Shown: positions 36,086-46,374, counted from the stretch's first letter. The stretch is DNA of 64,000 nucleotides from an uncultured Lachnospiraceae bacterium (GCA_947177165.1 CAMWTP010000005.1:53687-117686); one strand, 5' to 3'. Made by a program: numbers and translations. Notes: generated by a model from the letters alone, not told the origin.

Positions 36086-37015
36086 TCAACCTTTTACAGA
36101 ACCCACTGTCAGACCTTGTACAAAATATTTCTGCAGGAACGGATAGAGCAGTATGATCGGACCGATTGTCACCACGATTGTGGCCATCCGGAACGAATAT
36201 GTAGGCAGCTGTCCCTGCAGCGCCGCCGCTTCGCTTGGCAGGTTTGCAGCATAGTTCACCTGACGGAGAATCCGTTGAATCAGGTACTGCAGCGTGTAGA
36301 GTTTGGAGTGCGATGTGTCAATGTAGAGCAGACACTTGTACCACTCATTCCAGTAGCTCAGCGCATAAAACAGACCAATCGTCGCAAGACCGGGTTTCGA
36401 GATTGGCAGGATAATCTTCCACAGGATAAACATATCGTTCGCCCCGTCGATCTTTGCCGACTCCGCAAGCGAATCCGGCAAACCGTTAAAGAAGTTGCGC
36501 ATCAGCAGGATATTCCACGCGTTGCACAGGCTCGGAAGCAGCAGCACGAGAATGCTGTTGTCAATGTGCAGAAACTTCTTGATCAACAGATAGTTTGATA
36601 CCAGCCCCCCATTAAAAAGCATCGTGAAATAGATAAACAGCGCCAGCGCCGTCCGTGAGCGGAAATTCTTGACCGACATCGCATAAGAGACTGTACAGGT
36701 CAGAAACATCGACAGAAAAGTACCCACAATCGTCGTAAAAATTGTGATGACATACGCCTGAGGGATATCGCCCGCCGTTGCAACTAACTTATACGCGTCA
36801 AGTGAAAACTGTCTTGGAAAGATAGAATATCCCAGCTTATTCAACATTGTCTCATCGCTGAAGGACGCCGAGATCACTAATAAAAACGGTGTAATACATA
36901 CGACTGCAAACACCAAGATAAACAGCACAAAAAACAAATTCAGCGCCTTATCCCCAGTGGATTGTTTGATTTTGCTCTTCGCCTCAAAAGCCAGGTCTGC
37001 ACTTGATTTTGCCAT
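36086..37015 (-). CDS. Carbohydrate ABC transporter permease (LplC/YtcP-like)
   Basis: A 309-residue, six-helix permease. The EAA loop contains LAESAKIDGANDMFILWKI, and the C-terminus F-V-Q-G-L-T-V-G-S-V-K-G is typical of the LplC class. AAGGAGG precedes the start. It is 15 bp after its partner permease and last in the heparinase-permease gene string. Confidence 0.9.
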   Translation of the reverse strand: MAKSSADLAFEAKSKIKQSTGDKALNLFFVLFILVFAVVCITPFLLVISASFSDETMLNKLGYSIFPRQFSLDAYKLVATAGDIPQAYVITIFTTIVGTFLSMFLTCTVSYAMSVKNFRSRTALALFIYFTMLFNGGLVSNYLLIKKFLHIDNSILVLLLPSLCNAWNILLMRNFFNGLPDSLAESAKIDGANDMFILWKIILPISKPGLATIGLFYALSYWNEWYKCLLYIDTSHSKLYTLQYLIQRILRQVNYAANLPSEAAALQGQLPTYSFRMATIVVTIGPIILLYPFLQKYFVQGLTVGSVKG

Positions 37016-37030
37016 GATAAAATTCCTCCT

Positions 37031-37993
37031 TTAAAACATTGCCGAATCCGGGTCCGCCTTTTTCGTCACCCAGTTTGCAAACATCACTGTGATAAATCCC
37101 ATGATGGACTGCCACAAACTCACTGCGGAGGACTGTCCCACATTGGTGGACTCCACAAGCATTCTGTATACATACGTGTCGATGACATCCGTCGTGCGGT
37201 ACAGCATGGAATTCGTCCCGACAAGGTTGTAGATCATCCCGAAATCGCCATTGAAAATCTTACCGATATTCATGATAAAGAGCATGATCGCCGTCGTTTT
37301 TAAGAGCGGCAACGTCAGATAACGGATACACTGCCCCCTGGTCGCGCCATCCACGCGCGCCGCCTCATACATTTCCTGGTCAAATCCAGTAATAGCCGCC
37401 AGATAAACGATCGAGCCATAGCCCGCTCCCTGCCAGATGCGCAGAATCGTCAGCAGCGCCGGCCATACGTCCGCATTCTGATAAAAATTGATACGCTCAA
37501 ATCCAAGCGCCACAAACAGGTTGTTGACAAACCCGTTGTTTGTCTTTAACAGCGCCTCGCACAGCATCGCAATGACCGTCCAAGAGATAAAATGCGGCAA
37601 AATCACGATGGACTGCGTGGTCTTCTTGAAATATTTCCCGCTGATTTCTGAAAGCGCGATCGCGATCAGGATCGAAAAAAACATTGTCGCAATGATAAAC
37701 AGCGCATTTAGAAAGATCGTGTTGAATGTGACATTGTAGAAACTTTTTGAACCAAAAAACGCCTCGAAATTCTTCAGCCCAACCCACTCACTTCCCCACA
37801 GTCCCGCCGTGGCAGAATATTTCTTGAACGCTACCAATAAATAGACCAGCGGCGCGTACGCAAAAATAACAAACCATATGATGGTCGGCACGCACAACAG
37901 GCACAGATACGGATTGTGTTTAATGTCATATTTGATACCTGCGATCAGGCCTGCGTCCTTTCGCCTTTTTCCCTTTTGTTTCTCAGCACCCAT
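37031..37993 (-). CDS. ABC transporter permease (LplB/YtcO-like)
   Basis: A roughly 320-residue permease with the LplB signature: an N-terminal KYDIKHNPYLCLLCVPTIIW and an EAA loop with MYEAARVDGATRGQCIRYLT. It ends with the K-K-A-D-P-D-S-A-M-F tail. The ATG at 37993 (MGAEKQ) has TGGAGG upstream; the open frame to 38095 has no such signal. An inverted repeat (38032-38061) lies just upstream. It works with the permease at 36086 and probably the binding protein at 31713. Confidence 0.88.
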   Translation of the reverse strand: MGAEKQKGKRRKDAGLIAGIKYDIKHNPYLCLLCVPTIIWFVIFAYAPLVYLLVAFKKYSATAGLWGSEWVGLKNFEAFFGSKSFYNVTFNTIFLNALFIIATMFFSILIAIALSEISGKYFKKTTQSIVILPHFISWTVIAMLCEALLKTNNGFVNNLFVALGFERINFYQNADVWPALLTILRIWQGAGYGSIVYLAAITGFDQEMYEAARVDGATRGQCIRYLTLPLLKTTAIMLFIMNIGKIFNGDFGMIYNLVGTNSMLYRTTDVIDTYVYRMLVESTNVGQSSAVSLWQSIMGFITVMFANWVTKKADPDSAMF

Positions 37994-38031
37994 AAAAACC
38001 TCCATTTCTTCCCGCGCCCAGCAGTTGTCGC

Positions 38032-38061
38032 AAAATGTGACATGATATTCTGACACATTTT
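38032..38061. promoter_or_regulatory. Inverted repeat upstream of the LplB-like permease
   Basis: Perfect 8-bp arms AAAATGTG and CACATTTT are separated by 14 bp, between the heparinase-like stop and the permease start. It could be an operator or a weak RNA hairpin that tunes expression within the operon. Confidence 0.35.
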
Positions 38062-38131
38062 GAAAAAAGCGCAGGTATTTTTTTATCACTTTCATTATGA
38101 CTTATTTTTCTCTCAATAAAAGTCCTGATAT

Positions 38132-41100
38132 TTACCGATTATCTGTATAATTACATTTCGAAGTGTGTACGAAAACGCGAATCCTGCCGCAATCCGCATG
38201 CTCCATATCAGATATACCGACTGTCTGTGCTCTGCCATCCTTTAGGACAACCCTCACCTGATTCTCGTTAACCGCAATGACTTCGCTCACCTCTGCCCCG
38301 CTCTCATATGGTTCAACCACAGTGATAAATCTTGCTTTTATACCTTTTGTCCTGACCGCGTACATCTTCCTCTTCTGTGATTCATCTCCCGCAAAGGCAT
38401 CCACTCCGATACAGGCCCGAAGCTTTGCGCCTTCAAGATGTTCTGTCGGTATATCCGCAAGCGAAACGTGAATTGCTCCCTCTTTGCTGTGATCAACGGT
38501 GCTTGCCGGAATCGCATTATCATACTGTGTTCCCACGATTGTCACGCGGCCATCGTGATAATCCCTGCCAATGCCGCAGCCCATATCAATATTCTCGAAC
38601 TTTACGTTTATGGCGTTATTTATCTTATCCCCACTTTTCTTACAATCTGTACTTTTCGTATTCTCTGCATTTTCCCGAACCCACGCACCGATATCAATGC
38701 TTGTTCCATCTTTCAGCATAATTACTGCCTCACCCCAGAAGCACCCCTGCGGCGTACAGACAAAATCTCTGTTCTCGCTGCTGATATCATCCTGCTTTAA
38801 CACCATTGAAAGCTCCCGCACGCCTGTCAGATCTGCATCAATCATGCCGCGTCCGAGTATCCAGCCGTCAAACGCGCCCTGCGCAAGTACATTGCCGTCC
38901 CCCTCCACGCGGTACGACAGTGGAATCGTGTAGCCCGTGCCGTCTGCCGCCCATCCGTCATAGATTGCAACTCTCCCCACAATCTGCTCTGTCTGCAGCG
39001 GCCATGCAGTGTACACATCCATCTTTAACAGCCCCGGCTCATTATAATTTGAGCGGTCACAACGCTGCTGCTCTCCTGCATCCTCCTCTGTAAAAAGCGT
39101 CTCAAAATGCGCCTTTGTCACACCTTCCGCGCGATACCAGTCACAGTCTGTAATAAACTGCGCATCCGACACCGGATTGTCATCCAATTGTTCCGTATGT
39201 TTGTTATATAAGACTGAATCTCCAACGATTCCCTGAAATCCTTTGATCTGCATCAGGCTGTCAAACACATGCTCCTCACTACCCTGCAGATAGTCAAACA
39301 GCACAATATAGTCATCTGTCACAGCCATCACACGCCTCTGTAAAATCTCCTCCGTATAGCCGCTCATCTCACCATAAACCGGGCTTTCCTCTCCTGTGAC
39401 GATTGGCAGATAGCAGTGGTTCATTTGACAGCGCCTGCGTAAATCTTCCTTTGTGTTGGTCTGCCCATCCTGATAATAGACCATGCCGCCGTATGGAGGA
39501 TATGCCCACCGGGCACGTATTTCAACACCTGCCGCCTGCAGATTTTCCCTGTCATCTGCACTCTCTTCTGCACCAGTGCCCAGATTCGTCCCACAAAACA
39601 GTATCCGTCTGGAATCTGCCGGAATCTGCATCTTATCGTCCACCACGACCATGTTTTTAGTAAGCGAGCACTGCACATAGAATTTATACATAAAATGCGC
39701 ATACCCCCACCAGCAGTTCTCTGGGTTATAAAAACTTCTGCCATACCGCATAACAGACAGCAGATCGGTCACATCAAAATGTCCGTGCGCCCCGCCGTGG
39801 GAACCATACCGCAGCACCGCCTGTATCTGTTCCCGCGGCTGCCTGCCTTCCTTCCGGCTCCGCAGCATGATGATTCCAATATTGTCCGAATACGCATTGT
39901 GACAGTAATGTTGGCTTTCTTCCATCACCTGTACGGTCTCCAACAGCTCTGGATTTCCGAAAATCGGATCCGGCCTGCTCTGCATGATAACTGGTATATA
40001 ATGCGGATCCTGATAATAAGTGTACGCCAGATCATATGTGGAACCAAAATGCACCCCCGAAAGCTTCTTCTCATCCGAGTCCGCAATGCCAAACAGCACG
40101 CCCCTGTAGTCGAGAAATACTGGAACTGCATCAAACATATCCTTGATACAGACATAATTTTTGGTATTTCCGCCCCACTTCTGATTGTACATGCCTGACA
40201 GAACCTTCGGCACATTATCCGCATAGACGGCATTCACTTCCTTATTATAAGGAATCTGAAAATGCGTGTGTACCAGATTATAGCCAAACGGCAGCATGGC
40301 ATGTGCAGCATGTATCATCATGGAAGAAACCCATGTGTTATATCCCACCGAACACTCATGCCACCAACCATCATTGAATACACCGTGGCGAAACTGTTCA
40401 ATTAATCCACCGTTCCCAAACAGGAAACGCAGCGCCCTGTCCATGTCCTGTATGGAAAGTGCACAGTAAAGAGCACCCATAATCTCTGAGATAAGCCAGT
40501 TCGAAATCTTTCCGCTGCGGATATGTTTGTCAAGCTGTTCCATATAGAGGCGAAACGTCTTTTCCACCGCATCCCGGTCTGCCTGTGAAAGACACTCCGA
40601 ATCATAGATCACATCATACGGAATCGCCAGATGTTGAAAAAAATGCCCTTCCTGCACATAGCTCTGGCTGCACCCCTTTAACCGCGCCGGATACCCTGTC
40701 TCCTCATCCGTAAAATACCGGAAAAACGCAGCAAGCTTCCCCGCATATTGCTCATCCCCTGTCAAAACATAGGCATACGCCGCCGACATGACATTTGTCT
40801 CCTCACGCGTCTCGTAACAGTAATCACACCCGTCAGCAGTGGCATGCACCTCCCACTGTTTCGCCGCAGCAATGTACTCCTGATACGGTTTATCATATAC
40901 CGGATATGTTCTTATTTTATCCATCACCTTCTGCCAGCCCGCCTTGTCATGATAAATATAAGGGTGCGGCAGCGCGCGCATCGTTTTCAGCACAAGCTCC
41001 TGGGAAAAAGAACCATATCCGTTTCTCCCAGTGACGCGTATCCGGGTATTCTCATGCCCTCCCGCAACCATGTTGTCGTGAACCGTCAGACACACTGTGA

Positions 41101-41749
41101 ATTTCATTGCACCGTAAGGTTCTATTTTCCCTGTTCGCCGGCTTTCCAAATCTGTTTTTTGATCCGTATCTTTCCGTACAACATTCAGCTCTGCCATCAT
41201 GGACTCCCAGCCCTCAAAGACCTGCTGCAGCTCTATGACCATGTCCTTGTCCGTGCAGTTGTATATTATCCCTTCATACAGCACACTCTCCCCAGATTTC
41301 TGCGATTTTCCCTTCACCGGCATTTCTGCGAAAATCCCTTTTGCGCGAACAGCATACAGCCCTGTCAGGCTGACAGTCTCACCAAACGAAATCTCAATAC
41401 CATTCACAAACTGCCATCTGTCCTCCGCTACAGTCTCCACCGGAAAATCCGCAAAGGGAACCACGACCGTATTCCTGCCCTCCTCCAGCAAAAGTACCAA
41501 AGTCCTGCTGAGCGGTTCCCCCTCACACAGCGTGGCTGTCACCGTGCAGTCCGTCTGCACCGCACGTCCGCTCTGCACTGTCAGCACCAGTCCATACCAG
41601 CCCATAAAGTCCATACTGCTGTCATTGTGTCTGCAAAATCCCTGAAAATAAAATCCTTTCGCCCCTTCTGGCACTGGATAGCAAAACTGGTGTCCATCCA
41701 CATCCTGAATCCATGTATCCCTGATATTGATCACACACTCTTCTCTCAT
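38132..41749 (-). CDS. Heparinase II/III family protein (large polysaccharide-lyase type)
   Basis: A 1205-residue protein. The N-terminal 270 residues are beta-rich and unassigned. An alpha/alpha toroid (about 290-560) follows with ISNWLISEIMGALYCAL and WWHECSVGYNTW. The heparinase II/III beta-sandwich holds RYGSHGGAHGHFDVTDL, whose His residues are in the catalytic/metal region. A C-terminal 200-residue beta domain has no assignment. There is no signal peptide, so it probably cleaves imported uronic-acid oligosaccharides in the cytosol and generates the unsaturated ends used by GH88. About twice the length of classical heparinase II/III enzymes. GGAG precedes the ATG. The exact PL family is unknown. 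Confidence 0.85.
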   Translation of the reverse strand: MREECVINIRDTWIQDVDGHQFCYPVPEGAKGFYFQGFCRHNDSSMDFMGWYGLVLTVQSGRAVQTDCTVTATLCEGEPLSRTLVLLLEEGRNTVVVPFADFPVETVAEDRWQFVNGIEISFGETVSLTGLYAVRAKGIFAEMPVKGKSQKSGESVLYEGIIYNCTDKDMVIELQQVFEGWESMMAELNVVRKDTDQKTDLESRRTGKIEPYGAMKFTVCLTVHDNMVAGGHENTRIRVTGRNGYGSFSQELVLKTMRALPHPYIYHDKAGWQKVMDKIRTYPVYDKPYQEYIAAAKQWEVHATADGCDYCYETREETNVMSAAYAYVLTGDEQYAGKLAAFFRYFTDEETGYPARLKGCSQSYVQEGHFFQHLAIPYDVIYDSECLSQADRDAVEKTFRLYMEQLDKHIRSGKISNWLISEIMGALYCALSIQDMDRALRFLFGNGGLIEQFRHGVFNDGWWHECSVGYNTWVSSMMIHAAHAMLPFGYNLVHTHFQIPYNKEVNAVYADNVPKVLSGMYNQKWGGNTKNYVCIKDMFDAVPVFLDYRGVLFGIADSDEKKLSGVHFGSTYDLAYTYYQDPHYIPVIMQSRPDPIFGNPELLETVQVMEESQHYCHNAYSDNIGIIMLRSRKEGRQPREQIQAVLRYGSHGGAHGHFDVTDLLSVMRYGRSFYNPENCWWGYAHFMYKFYVQCSLTKNMVVVDDKMQIPADSRRILFCGTNLGTGAEESADDRENLQAAGVEIRARWAYPPYGGMVYYQDGQTNTKEDLRRRCQMNHCYLPIVTGEESPVYGEMSGYTEEILQRRVMAVTDDYIVLFDYLQGSEEHVFDSLMQIKGFQGIVGDSVLYNKHTEQLDDNPVSDAQFITDCDWYRAEGVTKAHFETLFTEEDAGEQQRCDRSNYNEPGLLKMDVYTAWPLQTEQIVGRVAIYDGWAADGTGYTIPLSYRVEGDGNVLAQGAFDGWILGRGMIDADLTGVRELSMVLKQDDISSENRDFVCTPQGCFWGEAVIMLKDGTSIDIGAWVRENAENTKSTDCKKSGDKINNAINVKFENIDMGCGIGRDYHDGRVTIVGTQYDNAIPASTVDHSKEGAIHVSLADIPTEHLEGAKLRACIGVDAFAGDESQKRKMYAVRTKGIKARFITVVEPYESGAEVSEVIAVNENQVRVVLKDGRAQTVGISDMEHADCGRIRVFVHTSKCNYTDNR

Positions 41750-41944
41750 TTTCTGTCTCCTTTCATTCTTCAGAACTGCTTAGGAACTGTTAAAGAATTA
41801 ACTTTGCAGATTACGCAGCATCTTTCCAAACAACTCCTTCATTCCCAGCCTTGTATAATATATCCAAAGTAGGTGTACTGCTTTACTTTATCTTACTCTC
41901 TCGAAAGACCTGTCACAATTTTCATTTATAACAGTATGAAAAAA

Positions 41945-41995
41945 GGAACTGTGCAGAAGCAACGCAGACACAGTGCGTCGCTTTTGAACAGTTCC
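41945..41995 (-). terminator. Intrinsic terminator of the second importer/two-component operon
   Basis: A long stem beginning GGAACTGT and ending ACAGTTCC, with inner pairing of GCGACGCA and TGCGTTGC and a minor bulge. On the minus strand it is followed by T6. It lies after the regulator stop at 42051 and before the promoter region of the heparinase-like gene. The rest of 41750-42050 is AT-rich with no gene. Confidence 0.75.
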
Positions 41996-42050
41996 AAAAG
42001 ATACGATATTTTATAATCGTTAAAAAACGAACAGTATAACCATCACAGTT

Positions 42051-43574
42051 TTACCGTCCGCGCTGTTCCTTAATCCGTTTCCTGTATACATTGGGCGTCT
42101 CGTGAAAATGCCGCTGAAACGCCTCCGTAAAGGTTCGTGCATCTGTAAATCCCACCTCCACTGCAATCTCATAAGTCTTTTTATCGCTCGATACCAGCAG
42201 CGGAACTGCATGTTCAAGCCTAATCCTGCACACATAATCCTTAAAATTTACGCCTGCATTTTTCTTAAAAAATGCACTGAAATAATAAGGATTCATATGA
42301 ATCTCATCAGCAAGGACATTCAATGTCAGATTCTCTGCATAATGTTTCTCAATATATGCCTTCGCTTTCCAATAACTCTGCTTCTCACTGTTTGATGCGA
42401 TATCCTGCAGTTTTTCCCTGAATTGGAGCAATATTCTGCGATAAATCTCCACAAGCTGCGTGTAACACGCAGTACCTCTCCCCAGCTCAAGAAGCGTTTT
42501 CATGTCGTTTCCGTCACCCACATCTACCCCAAGCGCTGCCATGCGCTCACCTGCCAGTCTGACTGCCGTACAGTAGTAAAAACAAGCGTCCTCCCGTTTC
42601 CCATCCGCAATTCTGCAGATCAGTTTCGCAAAAAGAGTAAACTCTTTGTCAAATGCATTGATGTCCCCTTCGCACAATTCTCTTATCATTTCGTCCCTAA
42701 CCGACTGAAAACGTTCCATCTGAACTTTCTTTGCAAACACCTCCTGCTCAACATCCAGTATCATTGCAGGAAGCCATTCCTCAAAGAAAAAATATCCAGT
42801 CATGGAAATGCACTGTTCATAAATATGTGGAATCTCACTCATATGAGCCGCAAGCTGCCCGACGACAAACACAGCTTTCTGCCGGATACTGTCCTCAAGC
42901 CTGCACTGTAGTGTCTGCAGCATCTCCATACACTGGCTGCGTTCCATTCCTTTGAAAACAATCACCATTCTGCCGGCGCGTTTGAAAGTAATTCCCGCAC
43001 CAATATGATCTATATATTCCTCTATAAAACTAAAAAAGGAAAATTGAACCAGTTTTTTCATCTGGTCACTCATATTTCCTGTATGAACCATATCTGCCAG
43101 CACAGGCACATAGCAGGTATCCTCAACCTCAATCAGCTTTGTCAACGCTTCCCTGTGTTCCATAAACAGCTGCTCCGGTTCCCTTTTGATCCCTGTGATA
43201 TTAACAATGCACTTCTCGACGGCATTCATCAGTTCCTCAAGTATGATGGGTTTGAGCAGATAATCCACGGCGCCATATTTGATCGCGCTTTTGGCATACT
43301 CAAAATCCTGAAATCCGCTGATGAAAATGAACTGCGTGTTCAGATTCAGTGCAGCGCATTCCCTGATAATATCGATTCCAGTCATTCCCGGCATGGAGAT
43401 GTCAAGCAGCGCCAGCTCCGGATGCATCCTCACGATTGCCTCAAATGCACTCTTTCCCTCATCAAAAACGCCCACAATCTCGATCCCCAGCGCAGTCCAG
43501 TCCACCAGTTTCTGTATTCCCCTCGTGATCACAACCTCGTCATCCGCCAGCACCATCTTCATCCTTATCTCCAT
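42051..43574 (-). CDS. YesN-type response regulator with AraC DNA-binding domain
   Basis: A roughly 507-residue regulator. The receiver domain has L-A-D-D-E, phospho-acceptor Asp58 in LALLDISMPG and Lys in DYLLKP. The C-terminal AraC domain has LTLNVLADEIHMNPYYFSAF and IAVEVGFTDARTFTEAFQRH. The start at 43574 (GGAGG six bases upstream) lies inside the end of the kinase gene, a 35-bp overlap that indicates translational coupling. It likely controls the importer operon of which it is the last gene. Confidence 0.9.
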   Translation of the reverse strand: MEIRMKMVLADDEVVITRGIQKLVDWTALGIEIVGVFDEGKSAFEAIVRMHPELALLDISMPGMTGIDIIRECAALNLNTQFIFISGFQDFEYAKSAIKYGAVDYLLKPIILEELMNAVEKCIVNITGIKREPEQLFMEHREALTKLIEVEDTCYVPVLADMVHTGNMSDQMKKLVQFSFFSFIEEYIDHIGAGITFKRAGRMVIVFKGMERSQCMEMLQTLQCRLEDSIRQKAVFVVGQLAAHMSEIPHIYEQCISMTGYFFFEEWLPAMILDVEQEVFAKKVQMERFQSVRDEMIRELCEGDINAFDKEFTLFAKLICRIADGKREDACFYYCTAVRLAGERMAALGVDVGDGNDMKTLLELGRGTACYTQLVEIYRRILLQFREKLQDIASNSEKQSYWKAKAYIEKHYAENLTLNVLADEIHMNPYYFSAFFKKNAGVNFKDYVCRIRLEHAVPLLVSSDKKTYEIAVEVGFTDARTFTEAFQRHFHETPNVYRKRIKEQRGR

Positions 43575-45399
43575 AATGACCTCCTCCGTCTTGTCCATTC
43601 ACCGGCATTATGATATGCACATTCGTACCAATTCCTGCTGTACTTGTAATCTCAATCCCATACTGTTCTCCGTACAGATACTTGATCCTGTCATTCACAT
43701 TCTTCAATCCGATGCTCTGCCAGTTATATTCACTCTTGATTCCAGGATTTGTTCCATTCATAATCTCGTACAGCCTGGCGACCGCATCCTCATCCATCCC
43801 CACACCGTTATCCATGACATTCATGTGCAGCACTGCCTCCTCCATATAGGCTTCAATCATGATACAGCCTGAACCCTTTTTCGGCTTGATACCATGCACA
43901 TATGCATTCTCGACGACTGGCTGCAGGATCAGTTTGGGTACGATCAAACTGCTTACAGCCTGTACATTCACGCTAAGCTGGATTTTGCCCGATATCCTGC
44001 AGTTTAGCAGATACACATACTTGCGGACGACATCTGCCTCCTTCTCGAGCGGAACCATATCCTGCATCGGCCCGATCAGATAATGGATCTGATCTGATAA
44101 AGCCTCTATCATTTCCGGCACTTTTTTCTCCGAATCATCCAGTGCTGTCATCCTGATAACTTCCAGTGTATTATACAGAAAGTGCGGATAAATCTGGGAT
44201 TTCAGCGCTGTCAGCTCCGCCTCATTCTGCCTGATCTGCGCCACATAGGACTGATTGATGTACTGTTTCAATGCCCCGCTCATCTGGTTAAACCTGCCTG
44301 CCAGAATACCAATCTCATCATTGGAACGGACAGGAAGTTCAATATCAAAATTACCGGTCCCAATCTGTTCCATCTGAGTCATGATCTCGCGCAGCGGTTT
44401 TGTTAGTCTCTTTGAGAAAAACACAGAACCACCCATCAATGCGCATATGGAAGCGGCGATAATGACATAAATAATCTTCTGTGTATGCTGTATCTTCGCA
44501 AAAGCTTTGTTCATATCCATCACGACTGTCACCGTCAGATTGCTGTCCCCAACAGCCTTCTGCATAACCAAATCCCTTTTGTTATCCGTAATCTCCACCA
44601 GCACGTTGCACCCGATTCTGTTCTTGTCATTGCTGTAAAAACAGCTGCCCTGTGCATCGGTGACATAAAACCGCTCATCATTCTGATAGTCTATATTCAT
44701 AAAAATCCTGTCAAACCGCCTGATATCAATATCGAAAAACAGCGTTCCCACATATGGCGTATTCCCCACATTTCCTCTCAGGTCAAAATAATTGCGTGCA
44801 GCGCTGAACACTTCGCGGTTGATTCCGTTTTTGTATGCAGTGTTGTGCGGCGGTATCAGAATCAGCTTATTGCTCTCGCGTTCCAGCTCCTCGTATCCGA
44901 CAAGCTGCTCCAACAACATTTCATTGTTAAAGTATGTCCCATCCATCGCCTTGTGAAAGTCAATCTTCTCCCCGTCTAAATCCTTTCCTATAAAATGGAG
45001 ACAGACAATAGAACTATCCAAGTTTCCAAGATATTGCAGAAAATTTTCCATATCAGACTGTCTCTGCTGCTGCATTGTCTCCTCCGAGTAAATCTCACCA
45101 TAGACAATTTTCCTGAAATTATCAAAAGACATATAGGAGGAATAGGTACTGCCATAGGATGACATGTTGTAATAGTATGGCATCTTGGATACACCATTGT
45201 AAGATTCCAGCATACTCTCAATACTGTCTGCCATATAGTTTGTCGCCTGTTCGTACTGAATCTCCAGCGCCTTGCGGTAATCCTGTATCATAGAACGGGA
45301 AATATATGTTGTGAGCAGCAGCATAGGAATCAATCCTACCAGAATGATCGTCAGGGAAAATTTATGGTACAATCCCAGTTCCTGCCATCTCTTTCTCAT
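43540..45399 (-). CDS. YesM-type sensor histidine kinase
   Basis: A roughly 619-residue membrane kinase. Helix 1 is at about residues 14-33, followed by an extracytoplasmic Cache-like domain and helix 2 near residue 310. A HAMP linker leads to the His_kinase domain with IYPHFLYNTLEV (His at about residue 405) and an HATPase with PVVENAYVHGIKP and DNGVGMD. The ATG at 45399 has AAAGGATGG upstream. It follows the permease genes in the same direction, so sensor and transporter are made together. Confidence 0.9.
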   Translation of the reverse strand: MRKRWQELGLYHKFSLTIILVGLIPMLLLTTYISRSMIQDYRKALEIQYEQATNYMADSIESMLESYNGVSKMPYYYNMSSYGSTYSSYMSFDNFRKIVYGEIYSEETMQQQRQSDMENFLQYLGNLDSSIVCLHFIGKDLDGEKIDFHKAMDGTYFNNEMLLEQLVGYEELERESNKLILIPPHNTAYKNGINREVFSAARNYFDLRGNVGNTPYVGTLFFDIDIRRFDRIFMNIDYQNDERFYVTDAQGSCFYSNDKNRIGCNVLVEITDNKRDLVMQKAVGDSNLTVTVVMDMNKAFAKIQHTQKIIYVIIAASICALMGGSVFFSKRLTKPLREIMTQMEQIGTGNFDIELPVRSNDEIGILAGRFNQMSGALKQYINQSYVAQIRQNEAELTALKSQIYPHFLYNTLEVIRMTALDDSEKKVPEMIEALSDQIHYLIGPMQDMVPLEKEADVVRKYVYLLNCRISGKIQLSVNVQAVSSLIVPKLILQPVVENAYVHGIKPKKGSGCIMIEAYMEEAVLHMNVMDNGVGMDEDAVARLYEIMNGTNPGIKSEYNWQSIGLKNVNDRIKYLYGEQYGIEITSTAGIGTNVHIIMPVNGQDGGGHYGDKDEDGAGG

Positions 45400-45534
45400 A
45401 CGCACCATCCTTTCAGCGTCTCCCCAAAACTTCTATATCGCTTTTTATCATATCAAAAATCCTCGTCCCAGGAAACTGGAAAGAAACAACAAAACAAACA
45501 TTTCCCCCATCACAGAAGAAATGATTGTCTGTCC

Positions 45535-46374
45535 TCAACCCTTTGCAGCTCCTGCCGTGATTCCCTTTACGAAATACTTCTGGAACATACAGAATATTGC
45601 AAGCGCAGGTACAATGGAAATAACCGTTCCAGCAAAGACAATATCCCACCTTGCCGAATACTGTCCTACAAATGCCGCGATCTCCACGGTGATTGTCTTG
45701 GCTTTTCCACTTGGCAGCGCAAGATACGGCATCAGATAATCGTTCCAGATATTGAGCCCGTTTAAGATAACCATGGAAGCGGTGCATGGTCCCAACAACG
45801 GAAATGTCACTTTCCAGAAAGTCTGGAACGGTGTACATCCGTCAATCTGTGCTGCCTCCTCAATCTCCAGCGGAATGCCCTTCAGAAAACTACCATAAAG
45901 TAAGGTTCCAAAAGCGATCGAACCTGAAATATAACACACAATCGGACCTGCCATATTTCCAAAGATATGGAATACTTTCATTTCTTTAAATAATGGAAAC
46001 ATATACAGATGAAACGGTATCATCATTCCGGCAAGAAAATAGGTATAAATGAATCCCGTCAGCTTACTTTTCCTGCGCTCAATCGCATAGGCCGCCAATG
46101 GCACAATGCAGATAATCAGCAATTCTGACACAACTGTCAGAAAAACGGAGTGGATGATCGCCGTCAGGAAATCAGACTGTTGAAACAAATCTTTAAAATT
46201 CTGCAGGTACAGCGATGCAGGAAGGGCAACAGGATCTTTCAGAATATCGCCGTTACTCTTAAAAGCTGACATGAGTGCAAAGAAGATCGGATAGATAAAC
46301 AGCACTGCCAGCAGTACAGTACAGATAAATAAAATGATATGGTTTGGCCTCAGTCTTTTCTTTGCTCTTTCCAT
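45535..46374 (-). CDS. Carbohydrate ABC transporter permease (MalG-like)
   Basis: A 279-residue, six-helix permease. The EAA loop contains EIEEAAQIDGCTPFQTFWKV, and the tail ends V-K-G-I-T-A-G-A-A-K-G. Its start codon overlaps the stop of the partner permease by one base (TAATG). Second importer system in the window, separate from those at 21424 and 36086. Confidence 0.9.
   Translation of the reverse strand: MERAKKRLRPNHIILFICTVLLAVLFIYPIFFALMSAFKSNGDILKDPVALPASLYLQNFKDLFQQSDFLTAIIHSVFLTVVSELLIICIVPLAAYAIERRKSKLTGFIYTYFLAGMMIPFHLYMFPLFKEMKVFHIFGNMAGPIVCYISGSIAFGTLLYGSFLKGIPLEIEEAAQIDGCTPFQTFWKVTFPLLGPCTASMVILNGLNIWNDYLMPYLALPSGKAKTITVEIAAFVGQYSARWDIVFAGTVISIVPALAIFCMFQKYFVKGITAGAAKG

Noticed and set aside
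37993..38095. Longer start for the LplB-like permease at 38095
   Set aside because: No ribosome site there, and the extra 34 residues lack family similarity; the ATG at 37993 has TGGAGG.
40748..41872. A 374-codon plus-strand frame opposite the heparinase-like gene
   Set aside because: Composition is low-quality (rich in His/Ser/Arg), no domain is seen, and the opposite strand carries a clear heparinase II/III gene.
42703..42720. Possible catabolite-responsive element (TGAAAACGTTCC)
   Set aside because: Lies deep inside the response-regulator coding sequence and misses conserved positions of the consensus.
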